Virus record (IMG/VR): IMGVR_UViG_3300028423_001158
Location: 1-40,172 of that record
From: a virus
Direction: 5' to 3' (one strand)
DNA: 40,172 nt
Below, in pieces: positions 17,580 through 24,915 of the stretch. How positions within the stretch are numbered: position 1 is the stretch's first letter; each line of letters starts with the position of its first letter. A program made the position numbers and the translations under genes. The notes beneath the pieces were generated by a model. The model was not told the DNA's origin. It did not search any database and saw nothing but the letters and a program-made list of their open reading frames with translations.

Positions 17580-19343
17580 ATGGCTAATGATAGAGAGTTC
17601 ATTGTAAAAAACGGATTACAGGCCGAAAATATAGAGTTTGTAAGTTCTGATGAAACTCGTAATATAACAGTTGAAATGCTAAACAACGGTTCTCTGTCGT
17701 TTGAAGGCACTTCTGGACAATTATTTTCAATCACCGATTCCCTCACTGGCACGATCTTCTCGGTCAATGATATCTCTGGTATCCCGTCCATCGAGGTGGA
17801 TGACGACGGGACGATTCGTCTTGCAGAATTTGACGGGAATATTCTAGTAGGAACCGACACCGATGACGGAAGCAGCAAACTACAAGTTTCAGGCACAGTA
17901 AAAGCTGATGCATTTATTGGGTCGTTTGACGGAACAGTGTCCGGTAATGCTGCAACTGCGTCTAAGCTGGAAACAGCAAGAACAATTACACTGTCTGGTG
18001 CAGTAACTGGTTCTACCAGTTTTGACGGTTCGTCAAATGTAACTATCAGTACCACCGCAACAAGCGATCCTACTCTAACACTAACAGGCGATGCAACCGG
18101 ATCGGCTACATTTACTGATCTTGGAAATGCAACGCTATCTGTAACAGTCGACGGAGGTAATGCAAGTACACTTAACAGCCAACCTGCTTCTTATTATCTA
18201 GATTATGTTAATTTTACTAACACCCCTACAATAGGTGATGCAACTTTTACAGTTACGCCCGGCAGCGGCCTAAGCGGAACAACTACAACCTTTACAGCAA
18301 ACCAAACACAAGATGCATCAATAACACTCGAACACGCAGACACATCTAGCCAAAGTTCGGTTGATAATTCTGCCGGCACAGTAATACAAGATATCACAGT
18401 TGATACATATGGGCATATCACATCGTTGGGGTCTGTTGATCTAGACGGAAGATATTTAACACCAACTACCGACTCCCCACCAGGTTCTCCGATTGATGGA
18501 CAATTTTGGTGGGATTCTTTTGATGGCAATTTGTACATTTATTATGAAGATGGAGATTCTGGACAATGGGTTTCTGCAACCGCAGTGACAAACGGCGAAG
18601 ATGGTGTAGACGGCGTAGATGGAGTAGGAGTGCCAACCGGTGGTACAACTGATCAAATTCTTGCAAAAAATTCTGCGACAGATTATGATACTGCTTGGGT
18701 AGACAATGTTTCTGAGAATTCTCTCCTATTAAATAATCAAAGCCCTGCATATTACCTAGATTATAACAATTTTACGAATACTCCTGTTATTCCCACAGTG
18801 AACGATTCTAGTATAACAATAAGTGCCGGCCCAGGTATAGACGCCGGGGGAACTTTTACTACAAATCAGGGATCAAACAGCACAATTTTTATTAATCACG
18901 AAGCAACTTCTACGGCATCTTCGTTGAGTGTTATCGGAGCAATAGACGAAATACAAATAGATAATTTTGGGCATGTTACTGGAATATTTTCATCCGGAAC
19001 TATTAATGATACAGTGATAGGTAATGGCACTCCGGCAGCCGGAACTTTTACTGACTTAAACGCTACAAATATTACTGAAACCTCATCTATTATATTAAAA
19101 GAAAATATTACTCCGATATCAAACGCAATTGATATAATAACATTGTTGGAAGGAGTTGAATATACACGAAAATCAACTGGCAAAAAAGAAGCAGGATTAA
19201 TAGCAGAAGAAGTGAAAAAAGTATTGCCAGAGTTGGTGGATTCAGCAGGCGAATACAAGAGCATAAGTTACTCACGTCTCACAGCCTATCTAATTGAAGC
19301 GGTTAAATCTTTGAAAACAGAATTGGACGAGATTCAGAAGTAA
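17580..19343 (+). CDS. Tail fibre with C-terminal S74-type intramolecular chaperone
   Basis: 587 residues. The N-terminal module (ANDREFIVKNGLQAENIEF) is shared with the products at 14212 and 24637. The shaft carries SGNAATASKLETARTITL and a DGQFWWDSFDGNLYIYYEDG motif followed by a short collagen-like NGEDGVDGVDGVG run. The last ~90 residues (from 497: SSIILKENI, GVEYTRK, KEAGLIAEEV, VLPELV, YSRLTAYLIEAVKSL) are the Peptidase_S74 chaperone of endosialidases and phage fibres, which trimerises the fibre and then cleaves itself off at a Ser; S501 or S502 before IILKENI is the candidate. A higher-GC stretch at about 17731-17830 stands out from its AT-rich flanks and suggests imported DNA. The stop overlaps the next ATG by one base. 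Confidence 0.8.
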   Translation: MANDREFIVKNGLQAENIEFVSSDETRNITVEMLNNGSLSFEGTSGQLFSITDSLTGTIFSVNDISGIPSIEVDDDGTIRLAEFDGNILVGTDTDDGSSKLQVSGTVKADAFIGSFDGTVSGNAATASKLETARTITLSGAVTGSTSFDGSSNVTISTTATSDPTLTLTGDATGSATFTDLGNATLSVTVDGGNASTLNSQPASYYLDYVNFTNTPTIGDATFTVTPGSGLSGTTTTFTANQTQDASITLEHADTSSQSSVDNSAGTVIQDITVDTYGHITSLGSVDLDGRYLTPTTDSPPGSPIDGQFWWDSFDGNLYIYYEDGDSGQWVSATAVTNGEDGVDGVDGVGVPTGGTTDQILAKNSATDYDTAWVDNVSENSLLLNNQSPAYYLDYNNFTNTPVIPTVNDSSITISAGPGIDAGGTFTTNQGSNSTIFINHEATSTASSLSVIGAIDEIQIDNFGHVTGIFSSGTINDTVIGNGTPAAGTFTDLNATNITETSSIILKENITPISNAIDIITLLEGVEYTRKSTGKKEAGLIAEEVKKVLPELVDSAGEYKSISYSRLTAYLIEAVKSLKTELDEIQK

Positions 19344-20116
19344 TGGCAACTCTTAAGAATACACGAATCAACGACGCCGGATTTTTACAGTTACTAAAAG
19401 GAACTGAGACTCAGAGGACAGTTACTCCTCAACAAGGAATGATAAGATTTAATACTGATTTGGGAGAAATTGAATGGTATAATCCTAATTTTAATGAATG
19501 GCAAGAAATAAGAAAACCTGCAAGAATTATAGCCACAGGCGGTACAGTTACCGATATCACACAAGACGGTAAGCAATACCGTGTTCATACATTTACCTCT
19601 GACGGTACGCTTGAAGTCACTCGAGAAGGCGAGGTTGAGTATCTGACTGTTGATCTTGATGGCAGATTCCTTCTCCAAGGTGCAAAGGCAGCAGACGCAG
19701 ATCTTCTTGACGGACTGGATTCAACGCAGTTCCTGCGGTCGGATACGTCAGATACCTTTACGACTTTGTCTGGTAACAGTCTTGATATTGGATCAACCAC
19801 ATATAGTAGCGATACCACATCAACTACATCAACTACACAAACACAGATCACTTTATTTTCAGCAACAGCTTTTAGTGGCGCTAAATTAATTGTCCAGATG
19901 ACTGATAATTCTACGAACGAACGACACATTTCCGAGCTTCTTGTGACGCATGATGGCACAACCGCCTTTGCAACTGAGTATGGTGTGGTTCATACCGGAA
20001 CGGATCTTCTTGCCTCGTTCGATGCGGACATCTCGTCGGGTAACGTGAGACTTCTCGCGACTGCGGCTTCGGGCAACTCGACATCGTATACCGTTTCAGA
20101 AACATTGATGGTGTAG
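19343..20116 (+). CDS. Small mosaic tail fibre protein
   Basis: 257 residues, translationally coupled (TAATG) to the fibre before it. Pieces in order: MATLKNTRINDAGFLQLLKG (1-20, the same start style as the proteins at 24916-27060), the GMIRFNTDLGEIEWYNP motif (~33-49), the entry strands of a glycine-rich tip domain (TGGTVTDI ... YRVHTFTSDGTLEV ... GEVEYL, ~65-102), then an abrupt switch to VDLDGRFLLQG and LLDGLDSTQFLRSD, and a C-terminal ~100-residue domain shared with 11157 and 14212 (LIVQMTDNS, HISELLVTHDGTT, NVRLLATAAS). From ~19540 the DNA becomes clearly richer in GC, so the gene looks like a recent chimera. Adhesin or fibre tip is the inferred role. Confidence 0.65.
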   Translation: MATLKNTRINDAGFLQLLKGTETQRTVTPQQGMIRFNTDLGEIEWYNPNFNEWQEIRKPARIIATGGTVTDITQDGKQYRVHTFTSDGTLEVTREGEVEYLTVDLDGRFLLQGAKAADADLLDGLDSTQFLRSDTSDTFTTLSGNSLDIGSTTYSSDTTSTTSTTQTQITLFSATAFSGAKLIVQMTDNSTNERHISELLVTHDGTTAFATEYGVVHTGTDLLASFDADISSGNVRLLATAASGNSTSYTVSETLMV

Positions 20117-20120
20117 TGCT

Positions 20121-21476
20121 ATGGGCGCGGCAGCAGGACCTAAAATCGTAAATGATAATTTGATATTATCGTTAGATCCAGCGAACAGTAAATCATATCG
20201 CGTTGATAAAAATCTTCTGAATCCATCTGAATGGACTGTCGGTACTGGCTCGACACCTAATTTTAATGATAATGGTCGTGCTGATGAAAACGTCCGAATT
20301 ATCGACAAAGACCCTTTTGGTAATGATGCAGTTATCTGGGAATGTAGACCAAGTGATTCGTCGAGTAATTCTGACGGTGGTTGGAATTCTAGTATTGTGC
20401 CTGTAGATGAAAATTTTATGTATAGATTTTCTGTATGGGTGAAAAGAGATGTTCTAGGTGATGGACATTTTTATCTTGGTAACGACGGTTATGACGATTC
20501 TAGCGAAATAGGAGTCCTTAGGAGATCAAGCGGATCAGGTACTACTAATTATTACTTTGAAGTAAATACTGACTGGAATGATTGGAGTGAGAACGAACTA
20601 AATAAATGGTATCTTGCAGTTGCCCATCAATGGCCATCCGGGTCTGGCACAGGAGCAGATCATCCTGATACTGGTATATATGATCTGAATGGAAATAAGA
20701 TATCAAATGATCCCAGTGATTCAATATGGAAAGCCGGTACAACGAGGACTCGACATCGATGTTATCTTTATTACTCGGTGGTTAATACAACTCGCCAACA
20801 GATGGTATATCCTCGGATTGATAAAATTGATGGATCCGAACCATCAGTTGAGGATCTCATTAATAATAAAATAAATGATTCTTATCTCTTTGATATAAGT
20901 GGTAATGGTAGTAATGGAACATTAATAAATGATCTAGAATTTAACCCTGATAATAATGGGAATATAAACTTCAACGGTACAAATGGCAAATATATCGATC
21001 TTCCAGTTATAAATTTAACTGATTTTATAACAGTTTTTATATGGGTAAATCTAAATTCGGTACGATCTCATTGTATGGTAAATACCTATGGAGGCGGAGG
21101 TAGTAGTAATCACTGGATCCTAGAAACCACAACTGGTAATGAATTGAGAGTATTTTTAGATGATGGGTCCTCAGGAAATTGGACAGAATCTGGATTTACT
21201 CTTAATACAAATCAATGGTATCAAGTAGGATTTACTTATGACAACAATGGAAAAATATTGAATCAGTACGTAAATGGTGAAAAGGTTTCTTCAAATTCAA
21301 TAACAAAGAATAATATAGATTTATCACAAAGAAATCCTAGAATTGGCGCAAGAAGAGACGACGGTGATACTCCTACAGATGGTGTAATATCAAACTGTAG
21401 TATATATGATAATTTATTAACTGATGAAGAAATAAAACAAAATTTTCAAGCACTTCGTGGACGTTATGGTATCTGA
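20121..21476 (+). CDS. LamG/jelly-roll adhesin with an extra inserted domain
   Basis: 451 residues, about twice the size of its four paralogues. It begins with the family start (KIVNDNLILSLDPANSKSY, ~8-26) but then departs into ~220 residues that the paralogues lack (NLLNPSEWTVG ... FMYRFSVWVKRDVLGDGHFYLG ... ELNKWYLAVAH), text like a carbohydrate-binding jelly-roll module. The family text resumes at ~258 (SYLFDISGNGSNGTL) and goes through LamG-like strands (YIDLPVINLTDFITVFIWVN, NQWYQVGFTYDNNGKI) to the family ending EEIKQNFQALRGRYGI. LamG/concanavalin-like domains commonly bind sugars, so a receptor-binding role on glycans is likely but not shown. The next gene starts 2 nt after the stop. 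Confidence 0.65.
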   Translation: MGAAAGPKIVNDNLILSLDPANSKSYRVDKNLLNPSEWTVGTGSTPNFNDNGRADENVRIIDKDPFGNDAVIWECRPSDSSSNSDGGWNSSIVPVDENFMYRFSVWVKRDVLGDGHFYLGNDGYDDSSEIGVLRRSSGSGTTNYYFEVNTDWNDWSENELNKWYLAVAHQWPSGSGTGADHPDTGIYDLNGNKISNDPSDSIWKAGTTRTRHRCYLYYSVVNTTRQQMVYPRIDKIDGSEPSVEDLINNKINDSYLFDISGNGSNGTLINDLEFNPDNNGNINFNGTNGKYIDLPVINLTDFITVFIWVNLNSVRSHCMVNTYGGGGSSNHWILETTTGNELRVFLDDGSSGNWTESGFTLNTNQWYQVGFTYDNNGKILNQYVNGEKVSSNSITKNNIDLSQRNPRIGARRDDGDTPTDGVISNCSIYDNLLTDEEIKQNFQALRGRYGI

Positions 21477-21478
21477 TT

Positions 21479-22189
21479 ATGGCGACTAATTATTCACCAA
21501 AGATTTCTACTGATGGTCTTATTCTCTGCCTCGACGCAGCGAATCCGAAATCATATCCGGGGTCTGGAACGACGTGGTTTGATTTAAGTAAAAATGGTAA
21601 TCATGCTTATGGCCAGGATGACGGTGGAGCTTCAATAGATAGTTTAAATTTTCCTATTTACGAAACTGAAAATAACGGAAGATTTTTATTTGATGGGTCA
21701 AGATCGTTAATTATACCGACTAATATGGGCGACCATACCACTGGTGCTCATGAAATGTGGTTTTACAGAAATACTTCTAATGCAAATGATTATATTGCGG
21801 ATGCTAGAAATGGAACGGGAAGTTGGTGGTTAACCAATTACCAAAGTAATGATAATATTGATATACACGGTAGACTAGAAGCCGATGATCCTCTTCCTCA
21901 CACCGATAATTCAAATTGGTGGTTTCGTTGGTTACACGTTGTTATTATGAGCACGGATGGATCTAATAGTAGATTATTCATAAACGGGGAAGAGATATTA
22001 TCGCCTAATATAAAGGATAATCAGTCTCTTAATATGAATCTTGGTTCGAATTTTATAATAGGAGGTAGATATACTGCTAGTGGAAGATGGATAGGCTATT
22101 TTTCCTTATATAAAATATATAGTAGAGAATTGACACCAGACGAAATCAAACAGAACTTTAATGCCCTTCGAAATAGGTATGGTTTATAA
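21479..22189 (+). CDS. LamG/jelly-roll adhesin, paralogue 2
   Basis: 236 residues. The N-terminal cap is NYSPKISTDGLILCLDAANP, then SYPGSGTTWFDLSKNGNHA; the variable middle has GRFLFDGSRSLIIPTNMGDH, EMWFYRNTSNANDYIAD and RWLHVVIMSTDGSNSRLFINGE; the ending is LTPDEIKQNFNALRNRYGL. This is the concanavalin A-like LamG layout used by many phage and bacterial adhesins. Its N-terminus and middle are closest to the product at 23145 (DYxxDARN-GxWxLxNY). It ends in a one-base TAATG overlap with paralogue 3. No signal peptide, as expected for a virion part. A sugar-binding role is inferred from the fold only. Confidence 0.65.
   Translation: MATNYSPKISTDGLILCLDAANPKSYPGSGTTWFDLSKNGNHAYGQDDGGASIDSLNFPIYETENNGRFLFDGSRSLIIPTNMGDHTTGAHEMWFYRNTSNANDYIADARNGTGSWWLTNYQSNDNIDIHGRLEADDPLPHTDNSNWWFRWLHVVIMSTDGSNSRLFINGEEILSPNIKDNQSLNMNLGSNFIIGGRYTASGRWIGYFSLYKIYSRELTPDEIKQNFNALRNRYGL
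21524..21549 (+). repeat. 26-bp direct repeat, copy 1
   Basis: A perfect 26-bp string starting CTCTGCCTCGACGCAGCG inside the 5' cap of a LamG gene, present again at 22234-22259 and 23924-23949. It encodes LCLDAANPK and is richer in GC than its surroundings. Confidence 0.85.
22154..22170 (+). repeat. 17-bp direct repeat in LamG 3' cap, copy 1
   Basis: AACTTTAATGCCCTTCG at the 3' end of the gene, encoding NFNALR. Identical copies lie at 22849-22865 and 24557-24573, always about 15-20 nt before the stop codon. Confidence 0.85.
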
Positions 22190-22884
22190 TGGCACTCTCA
22201 CATAATCCGCGTCTAGTAACCGACGCCCTTGTTCTCTGCCTCGACGCAGCGAATCCGAAGTCGTATCCGGGAAGTGGGACGACGTGGAAAGATTTGAGTG
22301 GGAATGGCAATGACGGATTTTTTGTTAGTAACCCTCTTTTCAATGAATTTCCTAAAAGCTATTTTACTTTTGACGGAGTAGATGACAGAATAGAAGGCAA
22401 TTTAGATTATAATGAAAGTCCTCCAGGCTGGACTGGTATTTTATGGGCAAAACAAAATGCATCGATATTAACAAATGGTTCGGGGAGACAAGGATTAGAG
22501 TTGGGTTTCAATTTCAACACTAACATAGTAGGCGGAAACGTAGAAGATACCTCTGGAGGAGATGTTTCAACAAACTTTGATGTGCCAGAAAACTTAATTT
22601 CAGAGTGGAATATGATTGTAGGCACATACGACCAAAATAATCTTTCATTTTATATCAATGGCAAATTTGTTAATGAGAATACCGTCGGTTCAAGAACAAT
22701 TGCAACTTTTAATGAGTTTTATATCAATGATACACTAGCTAGCGTTATGGACACTGGAGTGTTCGGAAGTAGCAATGCGCACGTTGCAGGTGATGTTGCT
22801 ATTGCACAAATATACACTCGCGCTCTCACCGAAGCAGAAATAAAACAAAACTTTAATGCCCTTCGTGGTAGGTATGGTATATAA
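22189..22884 (+). CDS. LamG/jelly-roll adhesin, paralogue 3
   Basis: 231 residues. N-terminal cap MALSHNPRLVTDALVLCLDA, then SYPGSGTTWKDLSGNGNDG; LamG-like strands YFTFDGVDDRIEG, WTGILWAKQN, EWNMIVGTYDQNNLSFYING; ending LTEAEIKQNFNALRGRYGI. Its cap is nearly identical in DNA to that of the product at 23879 (from about 22206, with only scattered changes to about 22270), while the middles are unrelated beyond the fold. ATG overlaps the previous stop by one base, so translation is coupled. Carbohydrate-binding adhesin by fold; the ligand is unknown. Confidence 0.65.
   Translation: MALSHNPRLVTDALVLCLDAANPKSYPGSGTTWKDLSGNGNDGFFVSNPLFNEFPKSYFTFDGVDDRIEGNLDYNESPPGWTGILWAKQNASILTNGSGRQGLELGFNFNTNIVGGNVEDTSGGDVSTNFDVPENLISEWNMIVGTYDQNNLSFYINGKFVNENTVGSRTIATFNEFYINDTLASVMDTGVFGSSNAHVAGDVAIAQIYTRALTEAEIKQNFNALRGRYGI
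22234..22259 (+). repeat. 26-bp direct repeat, copy 2
   Basis: Identical to 21524-21549 and 23924-23949. In this copy the match with 23924 continues further downstream (GAAGTCGTATCCGGG). Confidence 0.85.
22849..22865 (+). repeat. 17-bp direct repeat in LamG 3' cap, copy 2
   Basis: Identical to 22154-22170 and 24557-24573. Confidence 0.85.
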
Positions 22885-22888
22885 TATT

Positions 22889-23143
22889 ATGTTCGAAACA
22901 AGAAAATATGCAATAATACACACATCACAAATTGACTCCGTCAACTTCTCTGATGTACTTGAGACCTCCGCAGACACCTGCCGATACTCGGTCGACGGGA
23001 CAAAAACATTCGTGAAGTGGGAGGGCGAAATGCCAGAGTGCGTTGCTGTGCTAGTTACCGCCGAAGGGCCGTACACTCACGACGAGATTCTTGAGGTACT
23101 GAGTTCTGACGAGTGGACTCCGCAAGAGGAAGAGGTGGTTTAG
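22889..23143 (+). CDS. Small conserved protein of unknown function inside the LamG array
   Basis: 84 residues from ATG at 22889, 4 nt after the previous stop; an upstream in-frame ATG at 22856 lies inside the preceding gene's conserved end and is rejected. The text (KYAIIHTSQIDSVNFSDVLE, TSADTCRYSVDGTKTFVKWE, GPYTHDEILEVLSSDEWT) is one I recognise from fibre regions of marine T4-like phages, where its function is not known. It is acidic, with no membrane segment. From about 22915 the DNA is clearly richer in GC than the phage background. It may be a small adaptor or chaperone for the neighbouring adhesins, or simply a passenger moved with the cassette. Confidence 0.65.
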   Translation: MFETRKYAIIHTSQIDSVNFSDVLETSADTCRYSVDGTKTFVKWEGEMPECVAVLVTAEGPYTHDEILEVLSSDEWTPQEEEVV

Positions 23144-23144
23144 G

Positions 23145-23879
23145 GTGGCGACTAACTATTCGCCTAAGATTTCCACCGATGGTCTTGCTCTTTGTCTTGA
23201 TCCAGCTAATCCAAAGTGTTTTACTCCCGGAGAAACTACCTGTAGGAATCTTGTGACAGAAGGTGTTGTTACCGGAGCGAGTGGTACTCCAGGATCTGGT
23301 TCACATTCGCCTAATTCATCCAATTTTCCATCATTCAGTTCACAAAATGTCGGTGTATTTGATTTTGCTGGTGGAAAGGGAATGAATTGCGAAGAAGACC
23401 TTGGCGGATCAACCGGTGAACTTACATTGATTTTGTGTTTTTATAGGTCAAATTCTAGTGGAACAGATTATTTTACTGATGCGCGTAACGACGGCGGACA
23501 ATGGTTTCTATCAAATTATTCGGGTGAGAATATCAACTATACCAATGATCTGAGATATAACTTTGATGCAAGTTACAATCCAGCCTCGTCAGATTTTATT
23601 AATCACTGGTTTCACATGGCAGTAACATCCGACGGTAACGGATCTTTGTTATACCTAAATGGTTATGAGATTTCATCGCATCCAAAGTATAGAAATAGTT
23701 ACGTGTCGACAACAAGTCTTGATGAAGCACTTGGTAGAAACTTTCGTATCGGTACAAGATACACAACTTCTGGTCAATGGGTTGGGCTAATGGGTCCAAT
23801 CTATGCTTATAAGCGAAAGATGTCCGCGGAAGAAATCTATCAAAACTTCAGCGGTCTTAGAAACAGGTATGGTATATAA
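23145..23879 (+). CDS. LamG/jelly-roll adhesin, paralogue 4 (GTG start)
   Basis: 244 residues, starting with GTG one base after the previous stop (TAGGGTG). The cap TNYSPKISTDGLALCLDPAN matches paralogue 2, but SYPGSGTTW is replaced by CFTPGETTCRNLV. The middle has VGVFDFAGGKGMNCEEDL, YFTDARNDGGQWFLSNYSG, HWFHMAVTSDGNGSLLYLNG and NFRIGTRYTTSGQWVG; the ending MSAEEIYQNFSGLRNRYGI is the most divergent of the set. LamG fold by pattern; glycan binding inferred. It is coupled to paralogue 5 by a TAATG overlap. Confidence 0.65.
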   Translation: MATNYSPKISTDGLALCLDPANPKCFTPGETTCRNLVTEGVVTGASGTPGSGSHSPNSSNFPSFSSQNVGVFDFAGGKGMNCEEDLGGSTGELTLILCFYRSNSSGTDYFTDARNDGGQWFLSNYSGENINYTNDLRYNFDASYNPASSDFINHWFHMAVTSDGNGSLLYLNGYEISSHPKYRNSYVSTTSLDEALGRNFRIGTRYTTSGQWVGLMGPIYAYKRKMSAEEIYQNFSGLRNRYGI

Positions 23880-24592
23880 TGGCGCTCTCTCATAACCCTC
23901 GTCTAGTAACCGACGGTCTTGTCCTCTGCCTCGACGCAGCGAATCCGAAGTCGTATCCGGGCGAAGGAAACGAATGGTACGATTTATCAGGCAATAACTT
24001 TCATATGGGTCTCAAAAATTCTCCCACATTTAATGCCACTGATCGAGTTTTTGAACTGGACGGATCAAATCAATATGGAGCATGCGATGGTAGTGTCAGT
24101 GGATCGACCCCTGCTACCGTAAGCAACCTTGGTGTTGAACAAGATAATCCCAAAACGGTGGTAGCCGTTTGCCAAATAAGAGAAATTGGCTCTACTAATC
24201 AAGGTTTATTTGATTTAGGAGATTCGGGTTCTACAGGTAGACATTACTGTCTTCGTCTTAACGGCTCATACACAAGCTGGAGAGCACAATTTTGGTCAAC
24301 TCCAGACTATGATTTTCTCTATGATGGAAGAAATAATTTTACTTTTTACAATATTGTTTATGGCGCTGATCAAATCGGTAGAACATATGGTAACAATGCT
24401 GAATTGTTAGGTCAAGACGGTGGATCATTTTCTCTTAACACTGCGGGAAGTAGACCATTTGAAATGGGCAGATACACCGGCGCAAGTTATGGTGGATTCA
24501 GAGTGCAAATGTATATAGTCTACAACCGCGCCCTCTCAGAAGCCGAAATCAAACAGAACTTTAATGCCCTTCGCGGTCGTTATGGGATATAA
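23879..24592 (+). CDS. LamG/jelly-roll adhesin, paralogue 5
   Basis: 237 residues. The cap MALSHNPRLVTDGLVLCLDA and NPKSYPGEGNEWYDLSGNNF is nearly identical to paralogue 3. The middle differs (RVFELDGSNQYGACDGSVSG, KTVVAVCQIREIG, GLFDLGDSGSTGRHYCLRLN). The ending LSEAEIKQNFNALRGRYGI is again near-identical to paralogue 3. So the gene has a conserved 5' end, a private centre and a conserved 3' end. The stop codon overlaps a perfect T4 late promoter, TATAAATA, and no gene is coupled downstream, so it is the last member of the operon. Confidence 0.65.
   Translation: MALSHNPRLVTDGLVLCLDAANPKSYPGEGNEWYDLSGNNFHMGLKNSPTFNATDRVFELDGSNQYGACDGSVSGSTPATVSNLGVEQDNPKTVVAVCQIREIGSTNQGLFDLGDSGSTGRHYCLRLNGSYTSWRAQFWSTPDYDFLYDGRNNFTFYNIVYGADQIGRTYGNNAELLGQDGGSFSLNTAGSRPFEMGRYTGASYGGFRVQMYIVYNRALSEAEIKQNFNALRGRYGI
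23924..23949 (+). repeat. 26-bp direct repeat, copy 3
   Basis: Identical to 21524-21549 and 22234-22259, at the same codon positions of a paralogous LamG gene. Confidence 0.85.
24557..24573 (+). repeat. 17-bp direct repeat in LamG 3' cap, copy 3
   Basis: Identical to 22154-22170 and 22849-22865. Confidence 0.85.
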
Positions 24593-24595
24593 ATA
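24588..24595 (+). promoter_or_regulatory. Perfect T4 late promoter TATAAATA
   Basis: TATAAATA, the exact T4 late consensus, overlaps the stop of the last LamG gene and lies about 40 nt before the start of the broken fibre gene at 24637. Confidence 0.6.
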
Positions 24596-24636
24596 ACCAT
24601 ATCAAATCATACTAGGGGAAAGGGAACCTAGATCAT

Positions 24637-24915
24637 ATGGCTGGAAACGATAAGCTGTTCGTTGCTAAGAACGGACTACGCACACAGAACATCGAGTATC
24701 TCTCACCGGATCGGACGAACACGATCACTCAAGAGATGCTCGACTCCGACACGCTGTCATGGGAGGGTAATTCCGGAATGGAATTATGCCCGGATTGGTT
24801 AAATTAGATGAGGAAGGAAATCCCAATTCTGTGTATTACACAAGAATCATTGCATATCTTATAGAATAAATAAAAGAGCAACAAAAACAGGTCGATGAGG
24901 TGAGAAAATCAAATC
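24637..24915 (+). pseudogene. Collapsed fibre gene: N-terminal module joined to S74 chaperone remnant
   Basis: ATG at 24637 opens a 56-codon frame ending at 24807. Its first ~47 residues (AGNDKLFVAKNGLRTQNIEY, then ITQEMLDSDTLSWEGNSG) match the N-termini of the fibres at 14212 and 17580. Right after NSGM the match stops. In another frame, 24786-24866 reads MPGLVKLDEEGNPNSVYYTR and IIAYLIE, matching LPELV ... YSRLTAYLIEAVK at the end of the S74 chaperone of the 17580 product. That frame has TAA at 24867 and continues after it with IKEQQKQVDEVRKSN, like the usual chaperone tail. So the whole shaft and most of the chaperone are deleted, the join is out of frame, and a stop sits inside the remnant. 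The 5' part is richer in GC than its flanks. A short N-terminal peptide could still be made. Confidence 0.75.
24864..24873 (+). promoter_or_regulatory. T4-type late promoter formed within the decayed chaperone codons
   Basis: GAATAAATAA lies over the in-frame stop of the S74 remnant and 43 nt before the ATG at 24916. It is the only candidate promoter directly ahead of the second paralogue array. Confidence 0.55.

Noticed and set aside
17570-18055. 161-residue open frame on the minus strand over the start of the S74 fibre
   Set aside because: Antisense shadow of a clearly real gene; its composition mirrors the fibre codons and it has no start signals.
22856-22888. Earlier start for the small gene at 22889
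   Set aside because: The extra 11 codons are the conserved 3' cap of the LamG gene read in another frame.
20121-24592. Diversity-generating retroelement acting on the LamG genes
   Set aside because: No reverse transcriptase and no template-like repeat with adenine-specific changes are seen in the window; the conserved caps fit homologous recombination better.
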